This document shows positions 17,550 through 26,872 of a stretch of DNA of 64,000 nt, one piece after another (the first letter of the stretch is position 1; every line of letters starts with the position of its first letter). The position numbers and the translations under genes are program-made. Source of the DNA: Phycisphaerae bacterium (GTDB lineage: Bacteria; Planctomycetota; Phycisphaerae; UBA1845; Fen-1342); the NCBI GenBank assembly GCA_028279405.1, contig JANQNU010000087.1:186001-250000 (forward strand), written 5' to 3'. The notes below the pieces were generated by a model that saw only the letters and a program-made list of their open reading frames with translations, was not told the origin of the DNA and did not search any database.

Positions 17550-17912
17550 CGACCGTTTCCTGAGTTGCGAGACAATTGTGCGTGCGACGTTCCTAGCCCC
17601 GGCTTCAGCGTTTAGTTTTGCAGCATGCCTCTTTCCGATTATTCTATGACGCCGACAGCCAAGGGTTCTTCGATCGGCTCTTCGGCGATTCGTAGGGTCA
17701 TTTCGCATGGTATGCCTGTGGCCGTCGCACGGCGGAAACGCAGGCTGCGATCGGGCCTGATGCGAATCAGACGCAGGTCGGATGTAGCCGCCTCCACTGC
17801 ATTGAGGCGTTCCCGGCCAGCACGACGATTGACGCGTGGCGATGCCGCCTGCCGATTGCTGCCTATAATCGGGGCTGAGCCGATTTCAGCAGGAACGCAA
17901 CGGAGGACATTG
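17550..17912. other. 363-base stretch without a gene
   Basis: No coding frame is supported on either strand. A TATAAT hexamer stands at 17866-17871, 42 bases before the redoxin start, and could be a -10 element; a TTGACG at 17831-17836 is too far (29 bases) to be its partner. Confidence 0.4.
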
Positions 17913-18521
17913 ATGATCCGAAAACTGGCACTGGGATGCATGCTGGCCATCATTGGGGGCTTGACGTTGGACGCGGCGAGCGCGGCCGATCTCGTCGGCA
18001 AGCCGGCGCCGGCGTTCGAACTCAAAGGGTTGGATGGCAAGACGTACAAGCTCGCTGACCTGAAGGGCAAGATCGTCGTCCTGGAATGGGCCAACAAGGA
18101 CTGCCCCGTCTGGCGGCGCGTGATGGGACCGCTGAAGTCGACACGTGACAAGTACGTCGTCGAAATGGCGAAGAAGTCCGATCCGAAGCGGCCCGCCGTC
18201 GTCTGGCTGGCCGTCGACTCCACGCACCGGATGAAGCCGGATGATGTCCGCGCTTTCTGCAAGGAGAACAAGATCGTCCGACCGGTGCTTGACGATCGCG
18301 CGGGCGCGGTCGGCAAGTCCTATCGGGCGCGGACCACGCCGCATATGTTCATCGTCGATGCCAAGGGCATCGTGGCCTACGACGGCGCGATCGACAATCA
18401 ACAGAAGGGCGACGCGCATGTGAACTTCGTCGCTCAGGCGCTGGACGATCTGCTGGCGGACAGGACCGTCAGCACCCCGGCGACCAAGCCCTACGGCTGC
18501 TCGGTGAAGTACAAGCGCTAA
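17913..18521 (+). CDS. Exported redoxin (thioredoxin-fold) protein
   Basis: A 202-residue protein with a signal peptide (ALGCMLAIIGGLTLDAASA), then the peroxiredoxin/TlpA-like opening VGKPAPAFELKGLDGK and VVLEWANKDCPVWRRV. The active site keeps a single Cys (KDCPVW), as in the redoxin subgroup that has DCPF rather than CxxC, so it is more likely a peroxidase-like protein than a disulfide reductase. ARTTPHMFIVDAKG holds the cis-Pro loop. The C-terminal PYGCSVKY contains a second Cys. GGAGG at 17902-17906 fixes the start. The next gene, a lipoprotein thioredoxin, follows after 3 bases, so the two are probably one redox operon. Confidence 0.82.
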   Translation: MIRKLALGCMLAIIGGLTLDAASAADLVGKPAPAFELKGLDGKTYKLADLKGKIVVLEWANKDCPVWRRVMGPLKSTRDKYVVEMAKKSDPKRPAVVWLAVDSTHRMKPDDVRAFCKENKIVRPVLDDRAGAVGKSYRARTTPHMFIVDAKGIVAYDGAIDNQQKGDAHVNFVAQALDDLLADRTVSTPATKPYGCSVKYKR

Positions 18522-18524
18522 CGC

Positions 18525-19121
18525 ATGACGGGTTCTTGCATGCCGCCGCGGTTGCGGCTTGGTCTCACGGCGCTCGCGCTGGTCGCGGCGGGCTGTGGCC
18601 AAGCTGCACGCACAACGACGGACGAACAGCCTTCGTCCGGCGGCGCCGCGTCAGCGGCCAAAAACGATGACGGGGGGGCTACGTCTTCCACTGTCGACGT
18701 CGTCGTCGATCTCGACGGATTGCAGCAGCGACTGGCGCAGTACCGCGGCAAGGTGGTCTACGTTGACTTCTGGGCGACGTGGTGCGTGCCGTGCATCCAG
18801 GCGCTGCCGGAGCTCGCGGCGCTGCAGAAGAAGTACGGTCCGCGTGGCTTGCAGGTGATCGCGGTGAGTTTCGATGATCCTGACGATTGGCAGCGCAAGG
18901 CTGCATCGCGACTGCGTGAGGCCGGCTGGACCGGCCCCGCGGTCGTGATGGAAGACGCTACGGCACGTGACGCAGTGGTCGACTGGCTCGGCGACGACTG
19001 GCGGAGCGAGCTGCCAGCCCGTTTCCTGCTCGATCGCGACGGGAAGCGGGCCTACGAGCTGACGCTGTTCACGGTTGACGGCCTACCGCCGATCGAGGAG
19101 CTGATCGAGGAGATGTTGTAG
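18525..19121 (+). CDS. TlpA-like thioredoxin lipoprotein
   Basis: A 198-residue protein with a lipoprotein signal (LTALALVAAGC, the Cys being the lipidation site), a low-complexity linker, and a thioredoxin domain with FWATWCVPCIQALPEL. The WCVPC active site is of the membrane-anchored TlpA/ResA reductase kind. LPARFLLDRDGK contains the cis-Pro loop. It starts 3 bases after the redoxin stop. An ATG at 18540 is an alternative start that still leaves a usable signal. It probably reduces a periplasmic partner, perhaps the preceding redoxin, which is inferred from the linkage. Confidence 0.85.
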   Translation: MTGSCMPPRLRLGLTALALVAAGCGQAARTTTDEQPSSGGAASAAKNDDGGATSSTVDVVVDLDGLQQRLAQYRGKVVYVDFWATWCVPCIQALPELAALQKKYGPRGLQVIAVSFDDPDDWQRKAASRLREAGWTGPAVVMEDATARDAVVDWLGDDWRSELPARFLLDRDGKRAYELTLFTVDGLPPIEELIEEML

Positions 19122-19201
19122 CCGGGGTACCGGTGCCGGTCATATCTTGCGTATCCCAGTTGGGGGAGCGCGTCCGCAATGGAAGATCGGAGTCCTCGGC
19201 G

Positions 19202-19753
19202 ATGGCGATAGCGCAACACCGCGGCCACAAGCACTCGATCTGGCTTCGCCGACTGATCGCAGCCGGAGCGGTTGTTTTCGGGGGGTTCGTGGTGTTGACG
19301 GCTGTCGTTCTGGCGGTTTTCTATTGGCCGCTCAGCGAACGCGCGATGGTGTCGCGGGCGCTGGATCTGGGCCGGCTCGCGGCGTTGCCGCCGTCGGCTT
19401 CGGGGGTGCACGCGGACGGTACCAGCAATTTGTTTTCCATGACCTATCTGCTGCGTTTCGACGCACCGGCGGACGAGATCGCGGCCTTCGTGGCCCAATC
19501 GCCAGGACTGCGCGGCGTTGCGCCGGAGCAGTTCACGGCCGGGCACATGATGCTCCAGCGTCCGGCGGGTGGCGGCGTGCCGGCCGACGGCCACCGGCGT
19601 TTTCGCCTGGACCCGCGCTATCCGTGGTTCGATCCGACAGTACGCCTTCGTGGTCGGCGATACGAGATCCCGCAGGACGCGAATGCACGATGGGGTGAGG
19701 TCATTATCGACGACGAGCGCAATACCGTGTTTGTACAGACCCATCGTTCATAA
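19202..19753 (+). CDS. Hypothetical protein with one N-terminal membrane segment
   Basis: A 183-residue protein with a basic N-terminus, one membrane segment (AAGAVVFGGFVVLTAVVLAVFYW) and a soluble domain of about 130 residues with phrases such as MTYLLRFDAPADEIAAFV and GEVIIDDERNTVFVQTH. No family is recognised. The ATG at 19202 is used; a GTG at 19133 would add 23 residues. It follows the thioredoxin gene by 80 bases on the same strand. The gene ends beside the terminator of P1, which converges on it. Confidence 0.6.
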   Translation: MAIAQHRGHKHSIWLRRLIAAGAVVFGGFVVLTAVVLAVFYWPLSERAMVSRALDLGRLAALPPSASGVHADGTSNLFSMTYLLRFDAPADEIAAFVAQSPGLRGVAPEQFTAGHMMLQRPAGGGVPADGHRRFRLDPRYPWFDPTVRLRGRRYEIPQDANARWGEVIIDDERNTVFVQTHRS

Positions 19754-19773
19754 TGGCGCCCGGTGTCGTTGGC

Positions 19774-19812
19774 AAAAAAAGGAGCCCCGAGTGCAACGCA
19801 CACCCGAGGCCC
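19774..19812 (-). terminator. Terminator-like hairpin downstream of P1
   Basis: On the minus strand, after the P1 stop, an imperfect GC-rich stem (GCCTCGGGTG with CACTCGGGGC, two mismatches) is followed by a run of seven T. This is the layout of a factor-independent terminator. P2 and P3 also have hairpins after their stops. Confidence 0.6.
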
Positions 19813-19845
19813 TGCGAGCAAAAAGTCGTTAGCGGCCGTCGCCGA

Positions 19846-21828
19846 CTAGCACGGTCGTACTGGCCGTCTGAAGTCCGGGGTGCACACGAGATAGACGAAG
19901 TTGCCCGGGCAGGTCTCGAAGATCCAACCGCGTATCAAGCACGGCGGCATCTCGGAGACCGGCGTACCGAAGGGAGCTCGCCACACCTCGAATGGCGGGA
20001 TGCAGGCATTACTGTTGTGCCGGTAGTGGCAAAGTAAGTTGACGTTGTTGCCGTTGATCTCGTTTCCACAACTGAACAAGTTGTATGTGACCCAGACTCT
20101 TGCTTCGTGTTTTGGACCTGGGTCCTGGTCGGAGCATGATCTGCAGGTACCGTTGAGGACGTCGAAGGTGGGGTCGCCGGTGATGACGTGCGGCGAGGTC
20201 TTGATGGTGACGAAGCCGTGCTCGAGGTCGAGGGGGAGGAGATCGCCGTGCAGGCTGGGGATCCGCAGGTCGCGGATGCGCTCGATGTCGACGACGGCCA
20301 GTTCCTGAGCGGCGAGTGGGGCACCGCCGTAGTACTCGGCGGGATTGCCGTCGGGGCCCGTGTAGTAGATGGCGTAGTTGAAGCCGCCGGCCATGTCGGC
20401 GGTGTTCTTGACCAACATATGGGCGTTCTTCGATCCGCTGATGTCGAACGAGATCGCGAGGTGATGGGGTCGTTCGATACCGGTGTCGAACATCGGATCG
20501 AAGAAGGAGTAGGTCAGTGACTCATCGACGACGACCAGGTCGGCAATGAGCGTACCGGCGGGAGCGTCATTTGTTGCGACGCGCACGCCAACCTGCTGCG
20601 AGACGATCTGGCTGATCGCGTGCTCGAGCAAGTCGACGGTACGCGTCGCTCCCGGTGAGAGCCGGATGGTGGTGGCCAGACGCTGTGTCCAGTCACTGAC
20701 GGGTGTTTCGATAAGCTGTCCGTCGGCTTCGCCGATGACGTGCTCGTACATCCGGCCGTCGCGTTCGACGACGTAGCCGGTGGGTTGATAGCTTCCGGGG
20801 ATCTCACCCTGGAGGAAGATATCGACGTCCATCGGCTGCTCGCTGGTGTTGGTGACGATCAGCGTGGGGTGGAAGATCGTGCCGGCGGGGAAGTCATCGA
20901 CGGCGCCGAGCGGCGCACCGGGCGTCTGGAGGTCGTTTCCGGTTCGATTCTCGGGGTTGTGCGCCATGAGGGGCGTGGAGAACCCGGTCTGCGGGTCGGC
21001 GGCGAAGGATCGCACGATCAGCGGTTGATCGGCGCTGATGGTGAGGTGTCCGCTGTCAGGCAGGTTCGCGATGCCGAGTTTGTTGGCGAGGTCTTCGAGG
21101 TCGAGGCGATGGGCCTGACCAGCTGCGAGGGGGGACAGCGTGTTGCTGTGCGTGTTGCCGTCGATGTCGAGTGTCACGTTGATCGCGGCGCTGTCGTTGC
21201 TGGTATTCTGGATGGCGACGCTAACGGTGGTGTTTTCGGTGGGGGTCCACCACTGGGTGATGAAGTTGGTTGCGGCCTGATCGGCGGTTGCCATGACGAC
21301 GTTGTTGGCGAGGCTCTCGGTGTCGTTGGTCATGAGCATCCAGGCGCTGAGGTCGCTGAGTCCGTGTCCTTCGATGACAAGCGAACCCCAGGCGCTGCCG
21401 GGCCGTTCGCCGGTTCCCCAGCGGGTACCGGATTGCTTGTTGTCGAGCAGTCCGCGGTCGCGGAGTCGATCGGTGATGGAGATGTGCTGGACGGTTGCCC
21501 ATGGGAGGTTGACGGTTCCGAGCGAGACGCGTTGCTTGCCGTTTAGGTACGCGACGAGTTCGACGGTTCGTTGTCGTCCGGCCTGGTCGCGATTGACGAT
21601 GTCGAGGATCGCGGGCGTGTTGGCGTCGGTGTACCAGTAGGGGACGAATCCCTGTGCGAAGATCACCGGTTGCGCCGCGATTTCCGACAGCTGTCGTTGA
21701 GCAAGATCCTGGTAAGCCTGATCGCCGAGCGGCACGCTCGTCTCGAACGCACCGATTTGCGCCGTCGCAAATGGGACTGTCGCGAGAACTGCGCCCGCGA
21801 TGAAGCATTGAAGCCTTGAGTTGCGCAT
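19846..21828 (-). CDS. P1: large secreted protein of a three-member paralogous family
   Basis: A 660-residue exported protein with a signal peptide (FIAGAVLATVPFATAQ). The body (to about residue 565) has FVPYWYTDANTPAILDIVN, WGTGERPGSAWGSLVIEG, AWMLMTNDTESLANNVV, AVDDFPAGTIFHPTLIV, VDESLTYSFFDPMFDTG and DLRIPSLHGDLLP. It is almost identical to P2 and clearly related to P3. After a CRSCSDQDPGPK hinge comes a tail of about 90 residues that is quite different in each copy except for a Cys scaffold (CLIRGWIFETCPG, then CTPD). No known domain is recognised. ATG 21828 is set by GGAGCA 8 bases upstream. The sigma-kinase operon is divergent from it. Confidence 0.82.
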   Translation of the reverse strand: MRNSRLQCFIAGAVLATVPFATAQIGAFETSVPLGDQAYQDLAQRQLSEIAAQPVIFAQGFVPYWYTDANTPAILDIVNRDQAGRQRTVELVAYLNGKQRVSLGTVNLPWATVQHISITDRLRDRGLLDNKQSGTRWGTGERPGSAWGSLVIEGHGLSDLSAWMLMTNDTESLANNVVMATADQAATNFITQWWTPTENTTVSVAIQNTSNDSAAINVTLDIDGNTHSNTLSPLAAGQAHRLDLEDLANKLGIANLPDSGHLTISADQPLIVRSFAADPQTGFSTPLMAHNPENRTGNDLQTPGAPLGAVDDFPAGTIFHPTLIVTNTSEQPMDVDIFLQGEIPGSYQPTGYVVERDGRMYEHVIGEADGQLIETPVSDWTQRLATTIRLSPGATRTVDLLEHAISQIVSQQVGVRVATNDAPAGTLIADLVVVDESLTYSFFDPMFDTGIERPHHLAISFDISGSKNAHMLVKNTADMAGGFNYAIYYTGPDGNPAEYYGGAPLAAQELAVVDIERIRDLRIPSLHGDLLPLDLEHGFVTIKTSPHVITGDPTFDVLNGTCRSCSDQDPGPKHEARVWVTYNLFSCGNEINGNNVNLLCHYRHNSNACIPPFEVWRAPFGTPVSEMPPCLIRGWIFETCPGNFVYLVCTPDFRRPVRPC

Positions 21829-22140
21829 GGTTGCTCCTTTTCCGTCGGGGGGAAGCGGATTTGAACGCTGAGGCGTCATTGCGTACGTCCGGCATCGACC
21901 GGACGACAATCTGACGGATCCTGCGGACCAACCGCGCGCAGCCGGACCGCGCCGCGTCCGACCGTCTCTCGGCACGGGCAACGGTTTGGCGCTTGCGCAG
22001 CGCCCCCGGTGTCCATGATCGAGTTGCATTCGATTGCCTAAGACGGCCGATTTCTCCAAGCCGCGCTGTGGCCCGCTATAATGGTTCGCGTAGTCGGGTG
22101 GTCGATTGCGACAAGTTTTGGCGGTTTTTTGGGGTGCGAC
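21829..22140. other. 312-base divergent intergenic region between P1 and the sigma factor
   Basis: It should hold promoters for both directions. A perfect TATAAT at 22077-22082 lies 59 bases before the GTG start of the sigma gene. No repeat or RNA was recognised. Confidence 0.45.
22077..22082 (+). promoter_or_regulatory. Candidate -10 element of the sigma-kinase operon
   Basis: A perfect TATAAT without a good -35 at the usual distance (CTCCAA at 22054-22059). If it is real, the ATG at 22081 lies inside the promoter and cannot be the start of the sigma gene, which favours GTG 22141. Confidence 0.35.
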
Positions 22141-22692
22141 GTGGATTTTGTTTCTCCGCGCTCGGGTGGCAGGCTCCCGCGCTCGTCGACGCTGGATGGT
22201 CTGTTGCCGGCTGCCTATGAAGAATTGCGGGCGCTGGCGTGCCGGTTTCTGGACCGCGAGCGGGCGGATCACACGCTTCAGCCGACGGCGCTGGTGCACG
22301 AAGCGTACCTACGGTTGCACCGCGACCGGAGCTTGGGCGGCGTGGATCGGGACGTCTTCCTGCTGGCCGCAGCCCATGCGATGCGCCGCATCCTGGTCGA
22401 CCACGCTCGTCGGAAGTCGGCGGCCAAGCGTTCGCCGATGGATCCGTCGTTCACGCCGGAGTTATCGGAGTCGCAGTGGAACCAGGCTGCGCTGGTCGTC
22501 GACGTCCACGAGGCGCTGGAGCAGTTGGCAACGGTTGACCGGACGATGGCGCAGATTGTCGAATTGCGGTTCTTTGCCGGGGTGACCCTCGAGGAGATCG
22601 CGTCGACGCTCGGAATGTCGGTCCGGAGCGTGAACCGGCACTGGCTGCTGGCTAAGGGCTGGCTTTACCGTGCGATCCGGGAACGCCAATGA
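22141..22692 (+). CDS. ECF-type RNA polymerase sigma factor (planctomycete type)
   Basis: A protein of about 183 residues with region 2 (LPAAYEELRALACRFL, PTALVHEAYLRLHRD, FLLAAAHAMRRILVDHAR) and region 4 (IVELRFFAGVTLEEIASTLGMSVRSVNRHW), as in the large planctomycete ECF group (the Sig-70_X6 type). It should direct RNA polymerase to a dedicated promoter set. GTG 22141 is used; the ATG at 22081 would add 20 residues but overlaps a perfect -10 hexamer. The stop overlaps the start of the kinase gene (ATGA). No anti-sigma gene is present. Control by the coupled kinase is likely, as in the known STK-linked ECF groups, but is inferred. Confidence 0.9.
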   Translation: MDFVSPRSGGRLPRSSTLDGLLPAAYEELRALACRFLDRERADHTLQPTALVHEAYLRLHRDRSLGGVDRDVFLLAAAHAMRRILVDHARRKSAAKRSPMDPSFTPELSESQWNQAALVVDVHEALEQLATVDRTMAQIVELRFFAGVTLEEIASTLGMSVRSVNRHWLLAKGWLYRAIRERQ

Positions 22693-25067
22693 CGCAGGAG
22701 CGGTGGAACCAGATCAAGACGGTGATCGCGTCGCTGGACGACTCTGGCGCGGTTGTTTCGGACGATCAGCTCGAGCGCGCCTGTCGCGGGGACGCCGAAC
22801 TCGTTGGAGAGGTTCGGGCGCTGTTGAGTGCGGCCGAAGCGGGCGATGAGATGTTGACCGCTTCCGCGCTGGAGCACCTTTCCATGTCGGCGCCGGACGT
22901 GGATGAGGACCAGGTCGGTCAGCGCGTGGGGCGCTACCTGCTCGTTTCGAAGTTGGCGGCGGGCGGGATGGGGAGTGTCTATCGCGCCCGGCGTGCGGAC
23001 GATGCGTACGAGCAGACGGTGGCGGTCAAGCTTCTGCGCGCTGACCCGCTGGATGCCGGTGCCGTGCGCCGGTTCCGGGACGAGCGACAGATGCTCGCGA
23101 ACCTCGCTCATCCAAACATCGCGCGGCTGCTGGATGGCGGCATTAGCGATTGCGGACGCCCGTATCTGGTGATGGAGTATGTCGAGGGTTCGCATCTCCG
23201 TCGCTATTGCGACGCCCACGGGCTCTCGGTGCGGGCACGATTGCAGTTGTTCCGGCAGGTCTGCGCTGCCGTCAGTCACGCCCATCGCGGCCTGGTCGTG
23301 CATTGTGACCTGAAGCCCAGCAATGTTCTGGTCACGCGGGACGGGACGGTCAAGCTGCTCGACTTCGGTATCGGCCGTCTGTTGCTGCCGGGGTCTGGCA
23401 CATCGCCGGCGAGTTCCGGCACCTCCTCGCGGGTCTTCACGCCAGCTTACTGCAGTCCGGAGCAGCTTCGTGGTGAGTCGCCGGGGACGCAGTCGGACGT
23501 GTACTCGTTGGGGGTCGTTCTGTATGAACTGTTGACCGGGCAGCTACCGTTTCGGCGGCAACCGCCGCAGGAGGCGCCGGTCGCCTTGGACCGGACCCCG
23601 CCGTTGCCGAGCCGATTGATACTGGACAAGGAGCGCCAGGGTGATGCGGACACTGTGTCCAGTGGGTTGCGTGCTGTACAGCCCGACGCCGCGGTCCGGC
23701 GGCTCAGCCGACATCTGCGGGGTGATTTGGACGCCATGCTCCTGTGCGCTCTTCAATCGGACCCACTGCGCCGTTACGCGAGCGTGGATCAGCTCGACGA
23801 GGATATCGCCAACCATCTCGAGGGACGCCCTGTCCGGGCGCGGCGCAGCACGTGGTTCTATCGAGGCCGCAAGTTCCTTCGGCGGAATCGCGTCGCGGTG
23901 TCGGTGGCGGTGCTGCTGATGCTGGCGATCGGCGGGGCGGTTGGAGGGGAGTACCGGGCACGGGCGGAGCGGCGCCAGAAAAAGGCGGCGCTTTCCGAAG
24001 TCAACATGACGCTGACGTTCTTTCGCGACGTCTTCACGGAATCGGACTCTCCTTTGGACGGGCGCAACCTCACGGCGCGCAAGCTGTTGGCGAAGGCGTC
24101 GGACCAGGTGAATGCGGCCGAACCTTCCGAGCTCGTCGCGGTTCTTCAGAGCAACATCGCAGACATCTACTATCGGCTGGGCCTGCTGCCGGAGGCGGAG
24201 GCGCACGTGATTCGCTCACTGGAGCAGCGACACCGATTCTTTCCGCCGATGTCGGGTGAGATAGCGCACGGAAAGCTGCAATATGCGGTGGTACTGACCG
24301 ATCTCGGGCGCTTCGGGGAGGCGTTCGAGCAGGCGCGTGAGGCGAGTGAAGTCTATGAAGTCGTTCGCGACGACGACTGCACGAAGCTCAGCGACAGTCT
24401 TAACACGGCTGGGAATGCGCTGCGTATGGCGGGCCGGGGAGCCGAAGCCCTTCCTTGGCTCGAGCGTGCGGTGTCGCACGCGGAGGAGTGTGGGGACCTG
24501 AATCGGTCCGTAGAGGCGCGCTGTCACTTGGCGGCAGTGATCGGCGATCTCGGGGACGTGCGTGGGGCGGAGCAGATGTTCGTTGCCGCGTTGCGAACGT
24601 GCGACGACCAGACGCGCGACGGGCGCTTGCGGTCGGCGGTGATTCTCAACAGCATGGCAAAACTCCATTTCCATCGACGTGACCTTACCCAGGCGATCCG
24701 CGCGACGACGACCGCGCTGGACTTCCAGCGCGAAGTGCTTGGCGAGGAGAACGTGGAGGTGGCGCGGACCATCAACAATCTGGCGCTGATCAAGATGTAT
24801 GGCGGCGAGTTGGAGGTCTCGATAGACCTGCTCTGTCGGTCTCTGGAGATTCGCATGGCGGTGCTCGGCGATGCCCATCCGGAGGTCGCGGAGGCGTGCT
24901 TGAACCTGGGCATCGCGCTGCAGCGGGCCTACCGAATGGAAGACGCGCTGGGCTATTTGCGCCGGGCGCTGGAGATCGCGCGGGCCTTGCCATCACCGCG
25001 GGCGGGCCTGGTCGCGAGCATCGAACGGCGAATCGCAAGGCTCGAGGGTTCCGAGCACGCATCATGA
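22689..25067 (+). CDS. Ser/Thr protein kinase with membrane segment and TPR tail
   Basis: A 792-residue kinase. An N-terminal part of about 75 residues precedes the catalytic domain: glycine loop AAGGMGSVY near residue 90, Lys114 in AVKLL, catalytic loop VVHCDLKPSN with Asp207, DFG at 225, and TPAYCSPEQ as the activation segment end. The loop has HCD instead of HRD, i.e. a non-RD kinase that may not need activation-loop phosphorylation. A membrane segment (VAVSVAVLLMLAIGGAVGG) lies near 402-420, and the rest is TPR-like helices (for example ARTINNLALIKMYGGE, EVAEACLNLGIAL). Start overlaps the sigma gene, so they are made together; the sigma factor is the likeliest substrate, which is inferred. 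Confidence 0.92.
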   Translation: MTQERWNQIKTVIASLDDSGAVVSDDQLERACRGDAELVGEVRALLSAAEAGDEMLTASALEHLSMSAPDVDEDQVGQRVGRYLLVSKLAAGGMGSVYRARRADDAYEQTVAVKLLRADPLDAGAVRRFRDERQMLANLAHPNIARLLDGGISDCGRPYLVMEYVEGSHLRRYCDAHGLSVRARLQLFRQVCAAVSHAHRGLVVHCDLKPSNVLVTRDGTVKLLDFGIGRLLLPGSGTSPASSGTSSRVFTPAYCSPEQLRGESPGTQSDVYSLGVVLYELLTGQLPFRRQPPQEAPVALDRTPPLPSRLILDKERQGDADTVSSGLRAVQPDAAVRRLSRHLRGDLDAMLLCALQSDPLRRYASVDQLDEDIANHLEGRPVRARRSTWFYRGRKFLRRNRVAVSVAVLLMLAIGGAVGGEYRARAERRQKKAALSEVNMTLTFFRDVFTESDSPLDGRNLTARKLLAKASDQVNAAEPSELVAVLQSNIADIYYRLGLLPEAEAHVIRSLEQRHRFFPPMSGEIAHGKLQYAVVLTDLGRFGEAFEQAREASEVYEVVRDDDCTKLSDSLNTAGNALRMAGRGAEALPWLERAVSHAEECGDLNRSVEARCHLAAVIGDLGDVRGAEQMFVAALRTCDDQTRDGRLRSAVILNSMAKLHFHRRDLTQAIRATTTALDFQREVLGEENVEVARTINNLALIKMYGGELEVSIDLLCRSLEIRMAVLGDAHPEVAEACLNLGIALQRAYRMEDALGYLRRALEIARALPSPRAGLVASIERRIARLEGSEHAS

Positions 25068-25116
25068 AGAACTAAGAAGGTGCGGCGGGAGCCAATCACC
25101 AGTTGCTTTGGTGGTT

Positions 25117-25623
25117 TTACGGTTGCGTGCCGCGCGCCAGCTTCGCGATTCCGAACACCAGCGCCGCGCCCGCCATCGCGGGTAGAAACCCGCATAGGTC
25201 AACACCGCAACAGGGCGGGAAGATCATCGGATCACCGGGTGCGAGCTTGCTCCGGTACACGATCGCGGCGTAGCTGATGCCTCCCAGCCAGACGGCGACT
25301 GGGGCAAGATAGAAGAAACGGGGGTAGAACAGTGCCGCCACGAGTCCGCAAAGCGCGGAACCGAGCACGTAGTAGCGGCCGGTGCCATCCCACGGTTCTG
25401 CCTGCCCGATGACGAACGGTGATGCCCACCACATGAGCCAACCGGAGACGATGCCGACGCCGAACAGGGCCGCGAGTCGGCCGCCATGCGTTCGTCCGAT
25501 GCGCGGATGGACTCGCCAGGGGCGCTCGACCACGGCGCCGCACTCGGCGCAGCGGCCCGGGGAGATGCGGTAGCCGCAATGAGGGCAGTAGCCGATCGGC
25601 CGATAGTGCTTTCGCCGCATCAT
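25117..25623 (-). CDS. Zinc-ribbon membrane protein, hypothetical
   Basis: A 168-residue protein that begins with a four-Cys zinc ribbon (YCPHCGYRISPGRCAECG) and then has about four membrane segments, for example LAALFGVGIVSGWLMWWAS and LAPVAVWLGGISYAAIVY. A second Cys group (PPCCGVDLCG) lies near the C-terminus. Proteins of this design, without known role, are common in planctomycetes. The start ATG at 25623 is followed by a second Met; the reading continues upstream without protein character. It converges on the kinase gene and diverges from the next gene. Confidence 0.6.
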   Translation of the reverse strand: MMRRKHYRPIGYCPHCGYRISPGRCAECGAVVERPWRVHPRIGRTHGGRLAALFGVGIVSGWLMWWASPFVIGQAEPWDGTGRYYVLGSALCGLVAALFYPRFFYLAPVAVWLGGISYAAIVYRSKLAPGDPMIFPPCCGVDLCGFLPAMAGAALVFGIAKLARGTQP

Positions 25624-25876
25624 GCGATGATACCGTTGGTGCTCGGGACGACGACGAGTCGATTTCCCTGGGGAAGCGGTCGGCGTAGGCTTCGCCAATC
25701 TTGTTTGCAGCCTGACTGGAATCGACCGATACCGGGAGTAACGATCAGATTGGATGGGGACGCGGCCGAGGGGACGGTTGCAATCAGGGGTGACATTGTA
25801 GTTGACGGTGTTTCGCGCGGGAGCCGGTTTCCCGTGGGGCTCAATGCCCATTCCGGTAGCGGAGGTTTTTGCCGGT

Positions 25877-26872
25877 ATGGACGGACGATTGGCTCAACTG
25901 ATTGCGCTGGCGTCACACGGGAACGCCTACTTGGGTGGCCGGGAGATACCGCGTCTCTGGGGAAACTCCACTTGTTGTTATTGCGTCCGGGTGGAGTTCA
26001 CGGCCTGGCGGAGGCGGTGGCGGGTTTTTGGGAAGAGGTCGGAACGGTGCGTGGCGCCGACGCCGGGCGATTGGTTTCGGCGTTTGCGGGCCCAGCGCGC
26101 ACGACGACTGCGAATCTGGCACACACCCGGTCAGGGGCCTTTCCCCGACCGCGTTACGGCCGGGTTCCTGGATGGTGGCGGCACATGGTCGCTGGAAGCT
26201 GAGCTTCCGGATGGCGATCGGCGGGCTTGGGTGCCTACGTGGCGTCTCGTCAATCCGAATGCGGCCGATCAGCGCATGTGGTCGGTCACCTATCGCGAAA
26301 TCACTTCCCAGGTGCCGGACAGATCCTCGGTTCGACTCAGTGTCGAGCAAGCGTCCGAGGCTCTGGCCGAGAGCCTGGACGCAGCTCTTGGTTTCTCCAG
26401 AGAAAACTATGCTGATGATTTCGCGGCGACGTTTGGCGAAGCGTTGGCGGTTTTGCGGGCCGAGAGGAGCTTTTCGCCGCGCTATCACGCGGACATGCTG
26501 TTCGTGGAAGGAACGTCGCCGGAGGCGAAGCGTCTGTTGACGGCTGCGAGGCATGCGTGGTCGTTTGGCGGGGTCGGCTCGTGGAATGATCTGCGGGTCA
26601 GGCCCGCTGCAATTCCGCAGTACGAGCGCGTATCTGAACGGCTCTTCCAGGCAGGCGTGTCGGCGTTCGTTGTCGGAACCAACGCGGAGTGGCAAGCCGA
26701 ATCGCAGTCCGATAACACTTGTCCGACTCCGGTTGTCGCTCCTAAGTTGCCGGTCTGGCAATCGGGTTCTCGGTCGGCGTCGGCTGAGCCTGAGACGGAG
26801 AACATGCGTCCGGTTGAGGTCCGCGTTCCGCGACATGCTTCTAAGCCTTGTCCTTCCAGTTACTTGCGTTGA
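25877..26872 (+). CDS. Hypothetical protein of unknown family
   Basis: A protein of about 331 residues starting MDGRLAQLIALASHG. A GGAGG site at 25861-25865 lies 11 bases before this ATG; an ATG at 25844 is an alternative. The first half is rich in Trp and Arg (WRRRWRVF, RLRIWHTPG). The second half is helical and acidic (VEQASEALAESLDAALGF, ENYADDFAATFGEAL) and resembles a fold seen in planctomycete hypotheticals, with a WSFGGVGSWND stretch. The last 50 residues look disordered. No signal peptide or motif for catalysis is evident. It precedes the SpoVR gene on the same strand by about 170 bases. Confidence 0.6.
   Translation: MDGRLAQLIALASHGNAYLGGREIPRLWGNSTCCYCVRVEFTAWRRRWRVFGKRSERCVAPTPGDWFRRLRAQRARRLRIWHTPGQGPFPDRVTAGFLDGGGTWSLEAELPDGDRRAWVPTWRLVNPNAADQRMWSVTYREITSQVPDRSSVRLSVEQASEALAESLDAALGFSRENYADDFAATFGEALAVLRAERSFSPRYHADMLFVEGTSPEAKRLLTAARHAWSFGGVGSWNDLRVRPAAIPQYERVSERLFQAGVSAFVVGTNAEWQAESQSDNTCPTPVVAPKLPVWQSGSRSASAEPETENMRPVEVRVPRHASKPCPSSYLR

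Noticed and set aside
17831-17871. TTGACG and TATAAT as a promoter pair before the redoxin gene
   Set aside because: The spacing of 29 bases is far from the usual 16-18; only the -10-like hexamer is mentioned.
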